Assembly (NCBI GenBank): GCA_944990035.1
Contig: CALYLX010000158.1
Coordinates: 1 to 64,000, forward strand
DNA length: 64,000 nucleotides
DNA from: Clitopilus passeckerianus
Lineage: Eukaryota > Basidiomycota > Agaricomycetes > Agaricales > Entolomataceae
Direction: 5' to 3'
Shown here: piece by piece, positions 9,977 to 22,268 of the stretch
How positions within the stretch are numbered: the first letter of the stretch is position 1
How the letters are laid out: every line of letters begins with the position of its first letter
Translations under genes and position numbers: made by a program
Notes under the pieces: generated by a model
Database searches by the model: none
What the model was told of the DNA's origin: nothing
What the model saw: the letters and a program-made list of their open reading frames with translations, nothing else

Positions 9977-11603
9977 TCACAGGTAAATATCGATCCTCTG
10001 AACCTCCGACTGGCCTTGACCATCCGCTGTACGCATCCGCAGATCCCTATACTTCTCCACTTTGGTAACATTACTGATAGGCTTGTCAGAACGAGCGAGA
10101 ACAACCGCAGGTTCGCGTGAGGCGGCCTTGACTCTCTCCTCGTTCGTGAAGGCGTCAAGCTTCTGGTCATCGCTGTGCGAGCGCTGATAGGCCGTATTGA
10201 GATATCTGGTCGGATCCGTAAACGAATAGGCTTCCAGGGCTTTGACGAGGGTGTTGGCGTATATCCTATTTGTGTCCACTTTGATGGTGGATACGGAAGG
10301 TAGGTTGGAAAGAATGGCGATTGAGATGGCGATCATATCGCCTGGGTTCAACTGGTATATCTTGAGAGTAGCGTAATCGTTGTCAATCAGATGCACTATC
10401 CGAAGAGGAGCTGAGGAACGCTGAACGAGAGCTTTGACACTCTCAGCCCATACGCTAGCTCCGACTCGTCCCAGAGCGATGTAGTTTAGCACCGGAGTAG
10501 TTGAGGCATCAAGAAGCCAACGGAAGTCGGCGTCCGAGCGCAGGCTAACCTCGAGGCGGGTTAAACGTGGAAATATAACATGTTCGGAATGAGGGACTGG
10601 AGCTTGTTCAAGATAATCGGACGAGGCGGCGAGGTCAAGCGCCAAATTTTCTAGTGAGTGTGCCGTGAGAGCCAAGGTTTGGATGATGGAGTTGGCGTCA
10701 ATACGGTCCGAGTGTCTTATGGTGAGGTGGGTGAGTTGCTGCCAGGGGATTGGGTAACCTAGAGGAAAGGCGACATCCTCGAAGGTGGCCCTGCGTAGTA
10801 GTGGGGCATTGATCACCCCATTCCACGCCCGCCTAGACACGTAGAAGGGGAGCTGGTCTCCAGAGAGGTGGCGGAAGATAATCGAGTAAAGTATAGTGAA
10901 TTCATTCCCCCATGGCATGGAAGGGACTTCATACGCTACGATGAGTGTCTGGGTGCGTCCGATGTAATCGCGCATCCAGTCGAAGGCCGGGAATTCGTAG
11001 AGGTCGTCAAATGACTTCCTTGTATCCAAGTCAAATGTAACGTTGAGTGGCATAGTGTTTCCAGTACTGGCGAAGGCTTTCTTTGCAGCGGCCCAGCTGG
11101 CGCTATAATCAACAACGATGTTGTTCCAGAAGATGGGTGTGTTCAAGATGAAATTGCGCCATCTCGAACATACTTGCATGAGTGTGAGTCTGATCCGTTT
11201 GGAGTCGTCTTCGAAGATGAGATCCTCAAAGATGGTACCCCAAATATCATCAGGAAGGTACCGGACGGGGGAAGCAGCAGATTCGTAGAGTTGTAGGCGC
11301 TTCCATCGAATTGCCTGCTCCAGCTCGAGTCTGCGCAGCCGATCCTTGAGATTTGAGACTTCTCGATTGATATCCGAGAGCTCTGTTTTCTGCTGGAGTA
11401 GCTGTTCCGTTATAACTGCTCGCTCCGAGCTCGATGGGATGGTGTTTGTTCTCAGCAGATGACGATATGGTGCATCAAATAAACACAATCGGCAGATCCC
11501 CGCTGACCTCTCGTCCTTTCAATGGAGAGTGAGCTTTGATAGCTGTAATAGAGGCAATCCTAACCTGCTCTGCAAGTTCGCGATCGCACTGATAGCAGTT
11601 CAT
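9977..11603 (-). CDS. F-box protein with N-terminal CxxC exon and coiled coil (tandem paralog)
   Basis: Two exons. Exon 1 (11565-11603, 39 nt) encodes MNCYQCDRELAEQ. The intron begins GTTAGG, and exon 2 (9977 to about 11515) follows; the acceptor is ambiguous, with AAAG at 11516 preferred because it keeps frame. The product is about 525 residues: CxxC start, coiled coil (about residues 35-75, with heptads such as ELSDINREVSNLKDRLRRLE), F-box (LPDDIWGTIFEDLI ... CSRWRNFILNTPIFWNNI) and an LRR-like region. The same layout as its neighbour at 8087-9754 supports tandem duplication. It presumably recruits substrates to SCF ligases; whether the two Cys bind metal is untested. Confidence 0.83.
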
Positions 11604-11934
11604 GGCAGTAATGAACGAAGGTTCGAGCTGACTGACAGCATGAATGCAATGTCCAGGCTGTCTAACTCCTTTCGGTAACTACCCCTTTGTGGCAGTGCGC
11701 TCCCCCTTTCAGACAAAGTTCCCACAATTGGCGTTGTAGCGGGCCGCTGCTCTGAGGAGGCCCGCTCCTTTTCTTTTCGCTACTCCTCGAACAGTCATCT
11801 GATGATGGATACCAGCAGCCGGTCGCTGTTGAGAGGGGACTGCTCGACGCCTATATAACTCTGACGAAAACGGTGTAAATGGCCGATTTAAAGGTCTCCT
11901 AGGTCGCCTTTCAAGCCTATCAACAGCCTGAACC
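11604..11934. other. Divergent intergenic region, F-box gene / GH43 gene
   Basis: Holds the promoters of the minus-strand F-box gene and of the plus-strand GH43 gene, including the TATA-like element listed separately. Confidence 0.5.
11852..11858 (+). promoter_or_regulatory. TATA-like box of the GH43 gene
   Basis: TATATAA lies 77 bases upstream of the GH43 start codon, a normal distance for a regulated fungal secreted enzyme. Position and motif only. Confidence 0.5.
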
Positions 11935-14011
11935 ATGAAGTTTCTAGGCTTTATAGGCAGCCTGGTTGCACTTTGTGCCGGTGAGTTCAGTTGCAAGTTC
12001 AACCCACGTTTTACTCCGAGCGACCCACGTCTGCAGTTATAGCTCCCACCAATGCTCTCATAAACCCAATCCTCCCAGGATTCAACCCAGACCCAAGCAT
12101 CCTACGCGTCGGTTCGGACTACTTCATCGCAACTTCTACCTTTGATTACTTCCCTGGACACCCAATCTACCACAGCAAGAATCTAGTTGACTGGAAACTC
12201 ATCGGACATGGCTTGACACGCGCTTCTCAGTTGGCTATGTTTGGTACACCCTCGGATGCTGGGATTTGGGCACCAGCGTTGAGGTATCACGGTGGCTGGT
12301 ATTATCTCGTCACGACGGCGCGTTATGTTTATACATGTGGGCAGCATAGTCTATTGGGTGGTCGTGTTTGGTGCTGAAATGTGCTAAAGCGGAGCTGAGG
12401 CTGTTCCCTCGGTCGTTCTACGTCAAGACCCGGGATATCTTTGCCAATAATTGGAGTGAACCTGTTTATTTCGGTCTGTCTTTCTCATAAACCATGGCAT
12501 ATTGAATATTCTAACATGGACTCTCAGATTTCTTGGGATATGACGCAGAGCTTTTCTGGGACAAAAATGGGGACGTATATGTCACTTGGTGTGGTATCAA
12601 TAACGCAAAGGATAAAATCTACGGTAAGCCTTCTTTTGTCTTCTGAGCGCGCTTTTCAGATCAAATCCCTTCTTTTCAAGGTATATACCAAAGCAAGATC
12701 GACATAAGCACCGGAAACTCGGTGACTCCCGCTTCCCTCATCTTCAGTGGAACACTCCCGAACGATGCGAGTGCAAGGCCAGAAGGCCCACACGTGTATC
12801 ACATCAACAACACGTACTATCTCTTGATAGCTGAAGGTACGCCCTTTGACTCTCCCCTGTCTTCTCCCACTAACGTCTACCTTTTCCTTACAGGAGGAAC
12901 AGGCCCACCACACCGAGCCACCATCCAGCGCGGTCCCTCACCCTCAGGTCCCTGGGAAAACAACCCCGCCAACCCAATCCTCTTCAACGGTGCCAACGCC
13001 TCCTTACCAGTTCAATCTACAGGCCACGCCGACTTCGTCCAAGCACCAGACGGCAAATGGTGGGGCGTCGCTTTGGGTACTCGTCCCCAAGCAGGCAACT
13101 TCAGTCACCAGCAGCTCGGGAGGGAGACATTCCTCTTTCCTGTCACCTGGAAGGACGGATGGCCGGTATTCAATGACGGGGCGCCGATAAGCGAATACCT
13201 GCCTGGTGTGTTGCAGGATAAGAGTCCGTTGGTTAACTATACCAACAACTTCGACTCTCATACGCTGGACGGGTCGTTCTATTTTATCCGAACGCCCTAC
13301 AAATCATTCTACTCCCTAACCTCCAAACCCGGGTTCCTCCGCGTCCTCGGGAACTCGTACGCTCCTGGAGATAGGGACAGCTCTGCCCTGATCCTAAGGA
13401 AACAAACGGCATACGAGGAGACGTTCGAGACGAAGCTGCATTTTACACCTAGCTCGAACTTGACAGAGGCAGGGGTGTCAATTTATTATGGCGACTTTTG
13501 CATAATGAGATTGGGGTAACTGGTGGGGATGCAGGGAGGTTTGTTAGGGTTAGGACGATTGTGCAGGCGCAGCAGGTGGGGCCTTGGGCGTTGACGACTG
13601 CGAATGCGACCATTACTACGGTGAGATTGAATGTTTACGGCTTTAGACGGAGAGCTGATTGGGATTTGTGTAGGTGAATCATGTTGCTCTCAAGACGAAG
13701 GATCAGCCGGTTAGGCTCAAGATTGTCGGCGCTTTGACATCGTATACTTTGGGATATGCGGAAGGCGATGATGCAGAGTTCACCTTCCCTACTACCATTG
13801 ATAGCGCTGCGCTGACTGTTCCTCCTGCTGGGTATGTTCTTTCACCTCGACCGGGGTTTGGCATTTCTAATTCTTTGCTCTCCATTTCAGTGGCTTCGCC
13901 TTCAAGGGAACTTCATTTGGAGTGTACAGCACAGGAAATGGACAACCCATCCTAGAGCCTGCTGACTTTGAGTATTGGAAACAAACACCAGTAGTACCAC
14001 CAATCCTGTAA
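11935..14011 (+). CDS. Secreted GH43 family glycosidase (beta-xylosidase/arabinofuranosidase type), one apparent frameshift
   Basis: Eight exons: 11935-11980, 12037-12321, 12390-12473, 12528-12623, 12681-12836, 12894-13620, 13674-13831 and 13891-14011. The product has about 557 residues. An N-terminal signal peptide (MKFLGFIGSLVALCA) is followed by a GH43 five-bladed propeller: NPDPSI with the catalytic base Asp, AELFWDKNGDVY with the pKa-modulating Asp, and ARPEGPH with the general acid Glu. The C-terminal half is the beta-sandwich found in XynB-like enzymes. Expected role: releasing xylose or arabinose from plant cell-wall hemicellulose outside the cell. The frame breaks in the TTTT run at 13496-13499; one more T restores DFLHNEIGVTGG and the rest of the domain. 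The family is sure; the exact substrate is not. Confidence 0.88.
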
Positions 14012-14186
14012 TCTTGTATCCAAAATATATGGGGGAGTCAGCGAAAATGACCGATGACATCGTAAGTTCCCACGGGTCGGCCACGCCAAATTTTGGTGTC
14101 AGAACTGAGTGTGCCGAGTTTGACGCCACCGTGACGGCTCTCACTTCCAGCTCAGTTTCCTTTTCACACCATCCTCATCGTTCAAA

Positions 14187-16494
14187 ATGTCGTCGGAAGA
14201 CACAGCGACCACCACCTTCGTTGACCGAGTCCAGAACTTCGTCGCAGAGAACAAGCGTGCAGTGCTCATTGCCACGGCTGCTGCCGTCATTGCTGCTGGA
14301 GGTGTCGCTTACTATGCCTCGACGTCGTCTTCTTCAAGACCTCCGTCAGACTCTGATGCTGAGAAGGGAGCTGCTGGGAAGAAGGGAAAGAAGAAGTCGA
14401 AAAGCTCAAAGAAGAAGACTGTGAAGGATGATGACGGTCCTATCTTGGAGGAGGTTGTACCACCGAAGACAGCCGTTGATGGTCAGTTTCGCGTCTTTGC
14501 ACGGTCAATGAACGATATACTAACAGTTGAGGTCAACAGACCTACCACTGACAACGGAGGCTATTGCTGCCATGTCGGAAGAGGTGTGTATACCTTGCAC
14601 GAGGGGATTCGTCTCACCTGACGTGTCTATGACAGGAACGCACAAAGGAGGCTGCGTCACTAAAAGAGCGGGGGAATGCTTCTTACAAGGAGCGTAAATT
14701 TGCTCAAGCTGCTGTTTTCTACACCCGTGCCATCCAGGTGTCACCCAAACCTGAGCCTGTGTACTACAGCAATCGTGCTGCATGTGAGTTTTCTTGCCAA
14801 GAATGTCTTTGTCCAAGCCGCTCATAACAATTAGGTTACGTGAACATGTCACCTCCTCAGCACGATAAGGTCATCGAGGACTGTGATGATGCACTCAAAC
14901 TTGACAACAAATACATCAAGGCTCTCAACCGTCGTGCAACTGCACTTGAGGCTCTTGAGAAGTACGATGATGCACTCCGGGGTATGCTTCTTTGACTTGT
15001 TTCTCACTCTTTACTGATGTCTCTTCTATCTAGATTATACTGCAGCAACAATCCTCGACAAATTCAGCAATCAGCAAACTGCCACTGCCGTTGAACGCGT
15101 GCTGAACAAACTTGCCACCATCCGTGCGGCTGAGATCCTCGCAGAGCGCGAACCTCGCCTGCCTTCCTACACCTTCATCTCTGCCTACTTTGCTGCTTTC
15201 AGGCCTCGTAAGTCGCGTCTTACTTTCGTCTGCTTTTGGGAATATGTGTTTATCACATGCAAACAGGTGCCCACCCAGCCCTCCCCGAAAACCCAACACA
15301 GGGAGACCAGACGCTGCTCCTTTCCTTGCAGGCTTTGGATGCCCCAGATTACCCTCACGCCGTTACCCTCGTCAACGAGGCCATTGCTCAGGGTATCTCA
15401 TGGAAGGAAGGTCAGGCAGAGGCGCTCAACCTCCGAGGAACATTCAAGTTCGTTGATGCATTTCCTCACTCAGGATGAATTGTAACTAACCTTTGTATAA
15501 CTAGGTTCCTCATTGGCGACATCGAAGGTGCCAAGACCGACCTCCAGGAATCCATCGACCTCGTCCCATCGTTCACCCAAAGCTTGGTGAAGATCGCTTC
15601 TGTTCATATGGAGCAGGGTGACCCTCAGAAAGCATTCGACTGCTTCGAACAAGCTATCAAGGAGAACGCTAACGATCCTGATATCTACTACCACCGTGGA
15701 CAAGGTAGGCTCCTCTCCTCTCTCCCACAACAATAACTCTCAACTAATACATATTTGTTGTGATATAGTCTTGTTCATTATGAACGAATTCGACCAAGCT
15801 GCTGACAACTACACCAAGTCAACTGAGCTTGATGATAAATTCGTGTTCTCGCATATTCAGCTTGCTGTTGCACAGTACAAGGCTGGCAGCTTGGCAAGCA
15901 GTATTGCTACCTTCAGGAGGACACTTAAGGCCTTCCCTGAGCGCAGCGAGCCTTACAACTACTAGTACGTTGACCGTTTTCTCGCCAGCCATTGCAATTG
16001 CTAATATCTCTTTTGAACAGTGGTGAACTGCTCTTGGACCAGAAGCGCTTCGAGGATGCCGTCGACAAGTTCGAGAAGGCAGTTGAGCAGGAGAAGGCCA
16101 AGTAAGCTCCCCCATCTCTTCCAAACTTCCCATTTCCTCACCTCCCCTCTCCCCCCCAAGGAACCCACCCAACGTCCTCCCCCTCGTGAACAAAGGTCTC
16201 GCCCTGTACCAATGGAAACAAGACATCGGCGCTGCCGAGCGCTGCTGCAACGAAGCCCTCCGCATCGACCCCGAATGCGAAGCCGCCGTCGCCACGCTCG
16301 CCCAGCTCAGCTTGCAGCAGAGTAAGATTGAAAGAGCCGTGGAGATGTTCGACAGGCAGGCGGATTTGGCGAGGAGCGAGCCGGAGCTGGTGAATGCCTT
16401 GACTTATCGATATGCGTCGGCGTCGCAAGTCGAGTTTTTGAAGCATTATCCGGATATGGCTGCTCAGTTGACTGCGCTTGCGCAGGGTATTTGA
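14187..16494 (+). CDS. TOM70: Mitochondrial protein import receptor Tom70
   Basis: Ten exons: 14187-14481, 14540-14583, 14636-14783, 14835-14981, 15034-15207, 15267-15447, 15505-15704, 15769-15964, 16021-16101 and 16161-16494. These give exactly 600 codons (599 residues) with consistent phases. Residues 24-43 form the N-terminal transmembrane anchor ([20 protein letters not shown]), followed by a Lys/Ser-rich linker and then TPR repeats through the whole protein. The first repeats ([32 protein letters not shown]) form the Hsp70/Hsp90-binding clamp in this family. It sits in the mitochondrial outer membrane and receives preproteins, especially carrier proteins, from cytosolic chaperones. It converges with the LSH gene; the ATG has good context (tcaaaATGT). 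Confidence 0.95.
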
Positions 16495-16786
16495 GAGGGG
16501 GTGGAGATGAGAAGAGCAGAGGATGGGGATGAGGTGGATGAAAATACGATGGAGCACCTGATAGACTCGAACTTTTACGCTAATACTTATTTTTGTTATA
16601 TTTCGCCCCACCACTGAATTATAATGTTCACTGTTGGCCGACAGCTCCAACTGGATAACTCGAGTGTGAAGCTTTGAAGATTTAGAATTGGACTGGAAGC
16701 AATATTATACCGGGTATACAACAACATTATACTCCAAACATTAAATACAGATGAGCATATTAAATTCTACTGTTTTCCCTGAGAAA

Positions 16787-19700
16787 TTACTCCACTTCTA
16801 CTTTCTCCCCAAGCATGCTGGCTAGCGCATCGTTCCCAGTATCAACAGGGGCTTCATAGACTGCGAATGCAGCCCGTTTGCCCACTACAGCCTCGTCATT
16901 TGCGACTGCCCCAACCACGTCCTTCTTGTCAACTTGGCCGGTTGATGTCCATCCCTTTCCTCTGTCACTGAAGACCTCTGGCCGTCTGTCCAAGAGCATC
17001 TCTAGTTCTTCGTCACTGATGACGCCGGCTTTGCCCTCAGCGGTGTTTGGGACGACGTTAATCTTTTCGCCTTCGAGCTTCAGCAGAGAAGCCGCCATCT
17101 CAGCCATGGTTTCTTTTCTGCTGGCCGCGGTCGTTCCCGAGGCCGCAGGTGCAGCCGCTGGCATTTGGAATTTGCCTATATCAAGTATGAGATGGTGGTT
17201 GTGGGTTGGGGTTGGAAGGTAACTGACCTTTGGCAATGACAAGCGCCTCAAGCTTCCTCTTCTCTGTAGCCCTTTGCATGATCTTGGTCTCTATGGTATG
17301 GGCACTGACGAGCCTGAAGATCAACACAGGTCTCGTTTGCCCGATTCTATGTGCCCGATCCTGGGCTTGTACATCCATTTGTGGGTTCTAACGAGAGGAG
17401 TCAGAGAGCAGGCTAGGACGCTGGGAAGAGGTGAGACCTACCCAGTCTTGGTCGTAGAAAATGACCGTATCAGCTGCAGTCAAGTTGATACCCAAGCCAC
17501 CTGCTCGAGTGGATAGTAAGAAAAGACGCGGTGCGTCGGGGGAGTCGCCTCCGTTCTGGAATATCTCCATCTGCTCGCGACGGTCTAGGGGTGCTGTAGA
17601 GCCGTCGATACGGCAGATCTTCCAGCCCATGAGTTCAACTGCCCAATCCTGTGCAAGAAAGAGCGATGTCAGTTTAAGTAGAACATTCTCCGGGAGGAAT
17701 GAATATACCTCGATGAGGTCAAGCATCGTTGTAAATTGACTGAACAAGAGGACTTTGTGGCCCTCGTCGAACAGTGCCCGCAGCAAGCGATCGAGCACCA
17801 TCATCTTTCCACTGGCGTTCACCAAATCCTCATTGAGGACAGGTTGAAGTGTAACAGGGTCTAGTGGCCAGTCGAAGAGGTAAGGATGCGAGCACACTTT
17901 GCGGAGCTGCATAACGATGTTCTGGAGCTTCATATTATTGACTTGTTTCACTGTGGAAATCATGTGAGAAATACCAACGAAAGTAGAGAAGTGGAATAAC
18001 TTACAGGTCGCCTTATATTTGTGCTCCTTCCCCAGTCGTTCAAGTTCAGCTTGGTCATTCTTTTCCTTGACCCGAACACCCCTCTCGTCGACCTCTCCAT
18101 TCTCGAGCATCTCGAAATACTCGTCATCATCCCCATCGACGTTATAGCTCTTCTTTCCCTTCCTTCTTCGGAGCTTCCTAGGACTGTCATGAACCTCGCC
18201 ATCACCATCAGTCTCAGCCTTCTTCGGAGACGCTGGTGCCTCTTTTGACGGCTTGTCACCAATCAGGTATGACCGGAGTGTACCCTCCAGGACATGGTTG
18301 TACGTCTCGCGTTGCTGAATACTAAGAGGTGCATACAGCACGTATTCCTTCTTCGGAGGTAAGTCGATGGCGACATCTGCTTTGAGGCGGCGAAGAAGGA
18401 AGGGTTTGAGAATTGCATGCAAGGACATGATGACCTGCGAGGATCGTTCATTGCCAAGACTGGTCTCCATGGTCGGGAGATTGAACCATTCTTGGAATGA
18501 GTCAACATCGTTGAAGATGTCTGGGAGTATGAAGTTTAGCAGAGACCAGAGTTCCGCGAGATTGTTCTATTGAAGGTTGGCATCAGCTTGACCACGAAGT
18601 AGTAGAAGTTGAAGGGCGAACATGTAATGGGGTACCAGTCAGTAACATCCTTCCGGCACTGGTGTACTTCTTGATCTCCTTGATGAGCTTGCAGTTCAGG
18701 TTCTTCAACCTATGTCCCTCATCCACGACGATATAACCCCAATTGTATTTTTCAAGATGAGCACGGTCTTTAATGATCATCTCGTAGGTGGTGATGACGA
18801 CAGGAAACTTCGCCATCTCATCCACTTCCTCCACTTCCTCTTCTGATTCCTCCACTTTGGTTGACTTGGAATTCTTGAATCGGCTGCCTGACTTAAAACT
18901 CGAGGCTTTCTTGGAAGAGCTGGCTCTTCCTTTGCCTTTGCCTTTAGCGTTGGATTTGTGCTTGGGAACCTCCTTTTCATGGGGTAGCGCCATGACCGTA
19001 CGACGCAATTCCGCACGTTCGGCTGGAGAGCCGTGATACATACAGACCGGAATCTACAAAAGGTGTGAGTAACTGCCAGTAAAGAATAATGACAAGTTTG
19101 CATACGTTGGGGGCAAATCGTTTGTACTCATCAGCCCAATTGTGAAGGACACTGAGAGGGCAGACCACTAGGAAAGGCTTAGTGTTGTGTTGTTCTCGAA
19201 GGTAGGCGCTGAAAGCAATCGTTTGCAGGGTCTGAAGGACAATTAAAACTTCGCCCAGCAGCTGAGTAATACACAATTACTGACCTTTCCTAGGCCCATT
19301 TCATCGGCTGGGATATGGAATAATTAGCCACAGGTCAGGCGTGAGTGTAAGAATCAGATAAATACCAAGAATGCCAGAGATCCCATTCTGGTCAAGCGAG
19401 ACCATCCACTGCAGACCTTCCAGTTGGTATGGCTTCAGCGTTGCCCCAGTAATTAGGGCCGGCTGGGTAAAGGCGGACTCCTGTGCCTCCTGTGGTTCAG
19501 GCTGGCCTACTGCCCCTTTCTTTCGTTTTGAAGGACCTGAATCTGAATTATCCTCGTCGTCGGTATCCTCCACCAGTGCCCGTGTCCGCTTGCGGCCTTT
19601 TGCAGTTCCACGTTTCGCGGCGAATTTGCCTTTGCTTTTGGCTTTAGCGGCGGCTTCGGCCTCTCTTTTCTCCTTGTCTTCGTCCATTCTTTGTTTCAGG

Positions 19701-20052
19701 ATTTGGGAATAAATTGTGGACTTTTGCAGCAAGAATTCAAGGCGTGCATATTTCTTGGTACCCTCCTAATTTTCGAGCCTGGATTAATTTCAAGCTCGCA
19801 GGAGTAGCTGAAGCAAAACTGCGCACCTCTTCGTCTTCTTCTTCATCCTTTACCGACTTTTCGTCAAAGTTCTGACAGCCCAGGGTTAATTTCCCGTCAA
19901 TGTCATAATAAAGTACTTTTTGCTCATACCGTGTTCATTTCCGAGTCGTCGTAGTCAGAGGTGGCCGGCGGTGAAGATGGCGACGTGCTTGCAGGCTCCG
20001 ACGACATTTCGAACGGTGCCGGCGACGCATAGGACGTTGGACTCGAGGACAT
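16787..20052 (-). CDS. LSH/HELLS/Irc5-type SNF2 chromatin remodelling ATPase
   Basis: Eleven exons from 19930-20052 down to 16787-17175 give 903 codons with consistent phases. After an acidic Ser-rich N terminus come the SNF2 helicase motifs: [12 protein letters not shown], Walker A DEMGLGKT on its own 23-nt exon (19285-19307), [10 protein letters not shown] (DEGH box), [47 protein letters not shown] and DRAHRIGQ. The low-complexity insert between motifs I and II and the C-terminal layout match LSH (mammalian HELLS, yeast Irc5, Neurospora MUS-30). Family members slide nucleosomes and support DNA methylation, repeat silencing and damage tolerance in the nucleus. Intron 6 (18567-18621) uses an unusual GTTCGC donor. 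Confidence 0.92.
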
Positions 20053-20702
20053 TGTGGTTTTGGATAAATTAGCAATTAGGAGTCTTCGTCGATTGGCCAC
20101 GGTACCGCGTATTCGAACTCAGCAAATCGACCGCGACTTGACCAGCCCTAAATGCAATCCACGTGACGGCATATGCGTGCCACTAAGAATAGAGAAATCC
20201 GATTTCTGACAGTGAAGTTCCGTTTGAGTTCTTACTCGACCATTGAGACTTCGAGCGATAAATCAGCCAGCTTTTTACCCTTTCCCGATTTTAAACATAG
20301 CCTTTGGAGGCTACTGACGTATTTAATAAGCCCTAGTATGTGTGCAATCTGGTTGTCAGTGCGATAAACCGTCTCACTGACTCTCATACTTCGGTTACCC
20401 AATGCCTGATGGGCTTTTCCCTGTGGTCGCTAGTTTGAGGGTTGGTACAATTATTTATTTGATTCTTCCCTTTGCAATACGAGGTATGTGGTATCATCAT
20501 ACAGGTGTAACCTACAAGGATAATTCCTACAGAATATACAAGTATGTAACAGATGCAATAATAAGCAAAAAGAGTGCAGTGCAAGCCATCTCAACTAGGA
20601 GTGAGCTCGAATGATAATAAAGATGTAGTAAACGAATGACTAGAAATCAGGAATGCAAAAACGCCAATAACATGGCTCCAGGCTGAGGCTGATATATGTC
20701 CA
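20053..20702. other. Intergenic: LSH promoter side and tetraspanin 3' end
   Basis: The first part is the upstream region of the minus-strand LSH gene; the part near 20500-20702 is AT-rich 3' flank of the tetraspanin gene. No conserved ORF or repeat is seen. Confidence 0.45.
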
Positions 20703-22268
20703 TCAGAAAAAGTTCCGTCGAGACGACGACTGAGGCTGATACTCCTGTGCAAACGGATACGAGGAAGCCGCAGCCGATGCAGAGTTCGGGTTCGAACGGT
20801 TATACCCATAGAAGTTGAGCGTAGAGCTGTTCACCCTCCCGCGGTCGTCGTAATCATCATACTCACGATCGCGGTCTCTACCTCCGGAGGTAGGAGGGGA
20901 TCTGCTTCTACCCCACGGTTCAGGAGAAGCAGCGAACTCTTCGGTCTGGAGAGGTAGCTGCCAGTCCCGGGGTTTGGACCCAGTTGCTCGGGTGTCGCTG
21001 GCGCGTTTGTAATGGCTAGAGCGTGCCGCGTCTCTATCCGACGAGAAGGTGGCGGATTCGGGGAAGTAGGATTTACTCTTGAGGTGCGTTGAGCTGGTGG
21101 GTGTTTCGGCTGGTGGGCGTGCACTGGGAGTAGAGCGGGAGCTGGTTGTAGGTTTTGAGCCGGAGAACGTCTCGGATGCTTGTTCTGAGCCGTATTGAGC
21201 TACTAGTTGACTGCGGAGAGGGAACAAGGTGAGATAGAACGGTTGGAAAGTTATTTATGGATATCACGCACTTTTTATAGCTATCCAGGAGCGCCCTCAT
21301 AGTCTTCTCGCTCATTCGATATGCCTTGGGCATCATTCCCTTCCCGAACCTGTAGGTGACATGGTTGGAGCACAGCAACCCGGCTATTATCACGCCCAGG
21401 TGCACGGGGACGAGGGAGAATGCAACGATAAACCATCTCCCCAGAACCATCTTCTCAAAGTCCATGTAAGGCTCTTTGCAGCCAGGAAGGCTGCTGCGGG
21501 CATAGCAGGTTTGCGTGACGGTAGCCTCCACAAAGGGGGAGAAATATCCACAGCAACTGAGCTGATTTTGTATCCTTGCCCGACCGTCGGCACCCAGACG
21601 CTGGGACCACTGGGCGTTGATTTTGCCCTCGATATTGTAGCTGCGTGTGCGATATGAGATGTATCCGGGCACCACGAGGAATGCAAAAGTGATCCAGAGG
21701 AGGAAGGTGTAGGTGGCAAGGAATGAACGGTTGTTGAGGAGTATGCCAGCCCAGCCGATAACGCAGGTAAAAACGCCGCAACCGGCTGCAATGGTCGACA
21801 CGATGAGCTCGGTGCGATTGCCTACACGGATGACATCCGCGTGGTTAAAGATGTTGAACCATGTCAACAGACAGAAAATGAGCGAAACGAGGGAGTAAAT
21901 TGTCAACTGGAACAGGGGTTAACAATGGAAGAGCATGCAGAAGTAATGTACTGATTCACCAGGGTATTCGTGATAAACAATATCCACTTGAATCTGTTCC
22001 ATCTCATGGTGCCTTTCTTGTTGGACTCATCGTTTTCCCAGTATTCACTGAACCTCTGGGCATCAAAGCGGTCGACCGCATTGGAGTTGCTGGATTTTGC
22101 GCTTTTGCGATTGCGCACTCCGCTAGGGAGTTGGACAGAGGAGAACTTTGAAGGGATATAGTTGACGCTTAGGGACATATGTGAATCGTCACGGTCTTCC
22201 CTAGTGAGAAGAGATAGAGAGGATGGTGCATTGAAGGCGGTAGAACCGAGTTCACCACGCGGGCCCAT
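20703..22268 (-). CDS. Fungal tetraspanin (TSP2/TSP3-like)
   Basis: Three exons: 21960-22268, 21272-21906 and 20703-21210. After a polar N terminus come four hydrophobic segments: KWILFITNTLLTIYSLVSLI (spanning the first intron), a second around VSTIAAGCGVFTCVIGWAGI, a third around FLLWITFAFLVVPGYI, and a fourth around FIVAFSLVPVHLGVIIAGLL. Between TM3 and TM4 the large extracellular loop carries the tetraspanin CCG signature (QLSCCGYFSPF) plus two further Cys (QTC, PGC). The long C-terminal tail is Ser/Pro/Arg-rich and disordered. Tetraspanins organise plasma-membrane microdomains; fungal members affect appressorium or hyphal polarity. Intron 1 (21907-21959) has a GTGAAT donor and is the least certain boundary. 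Confidence 0.85.
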
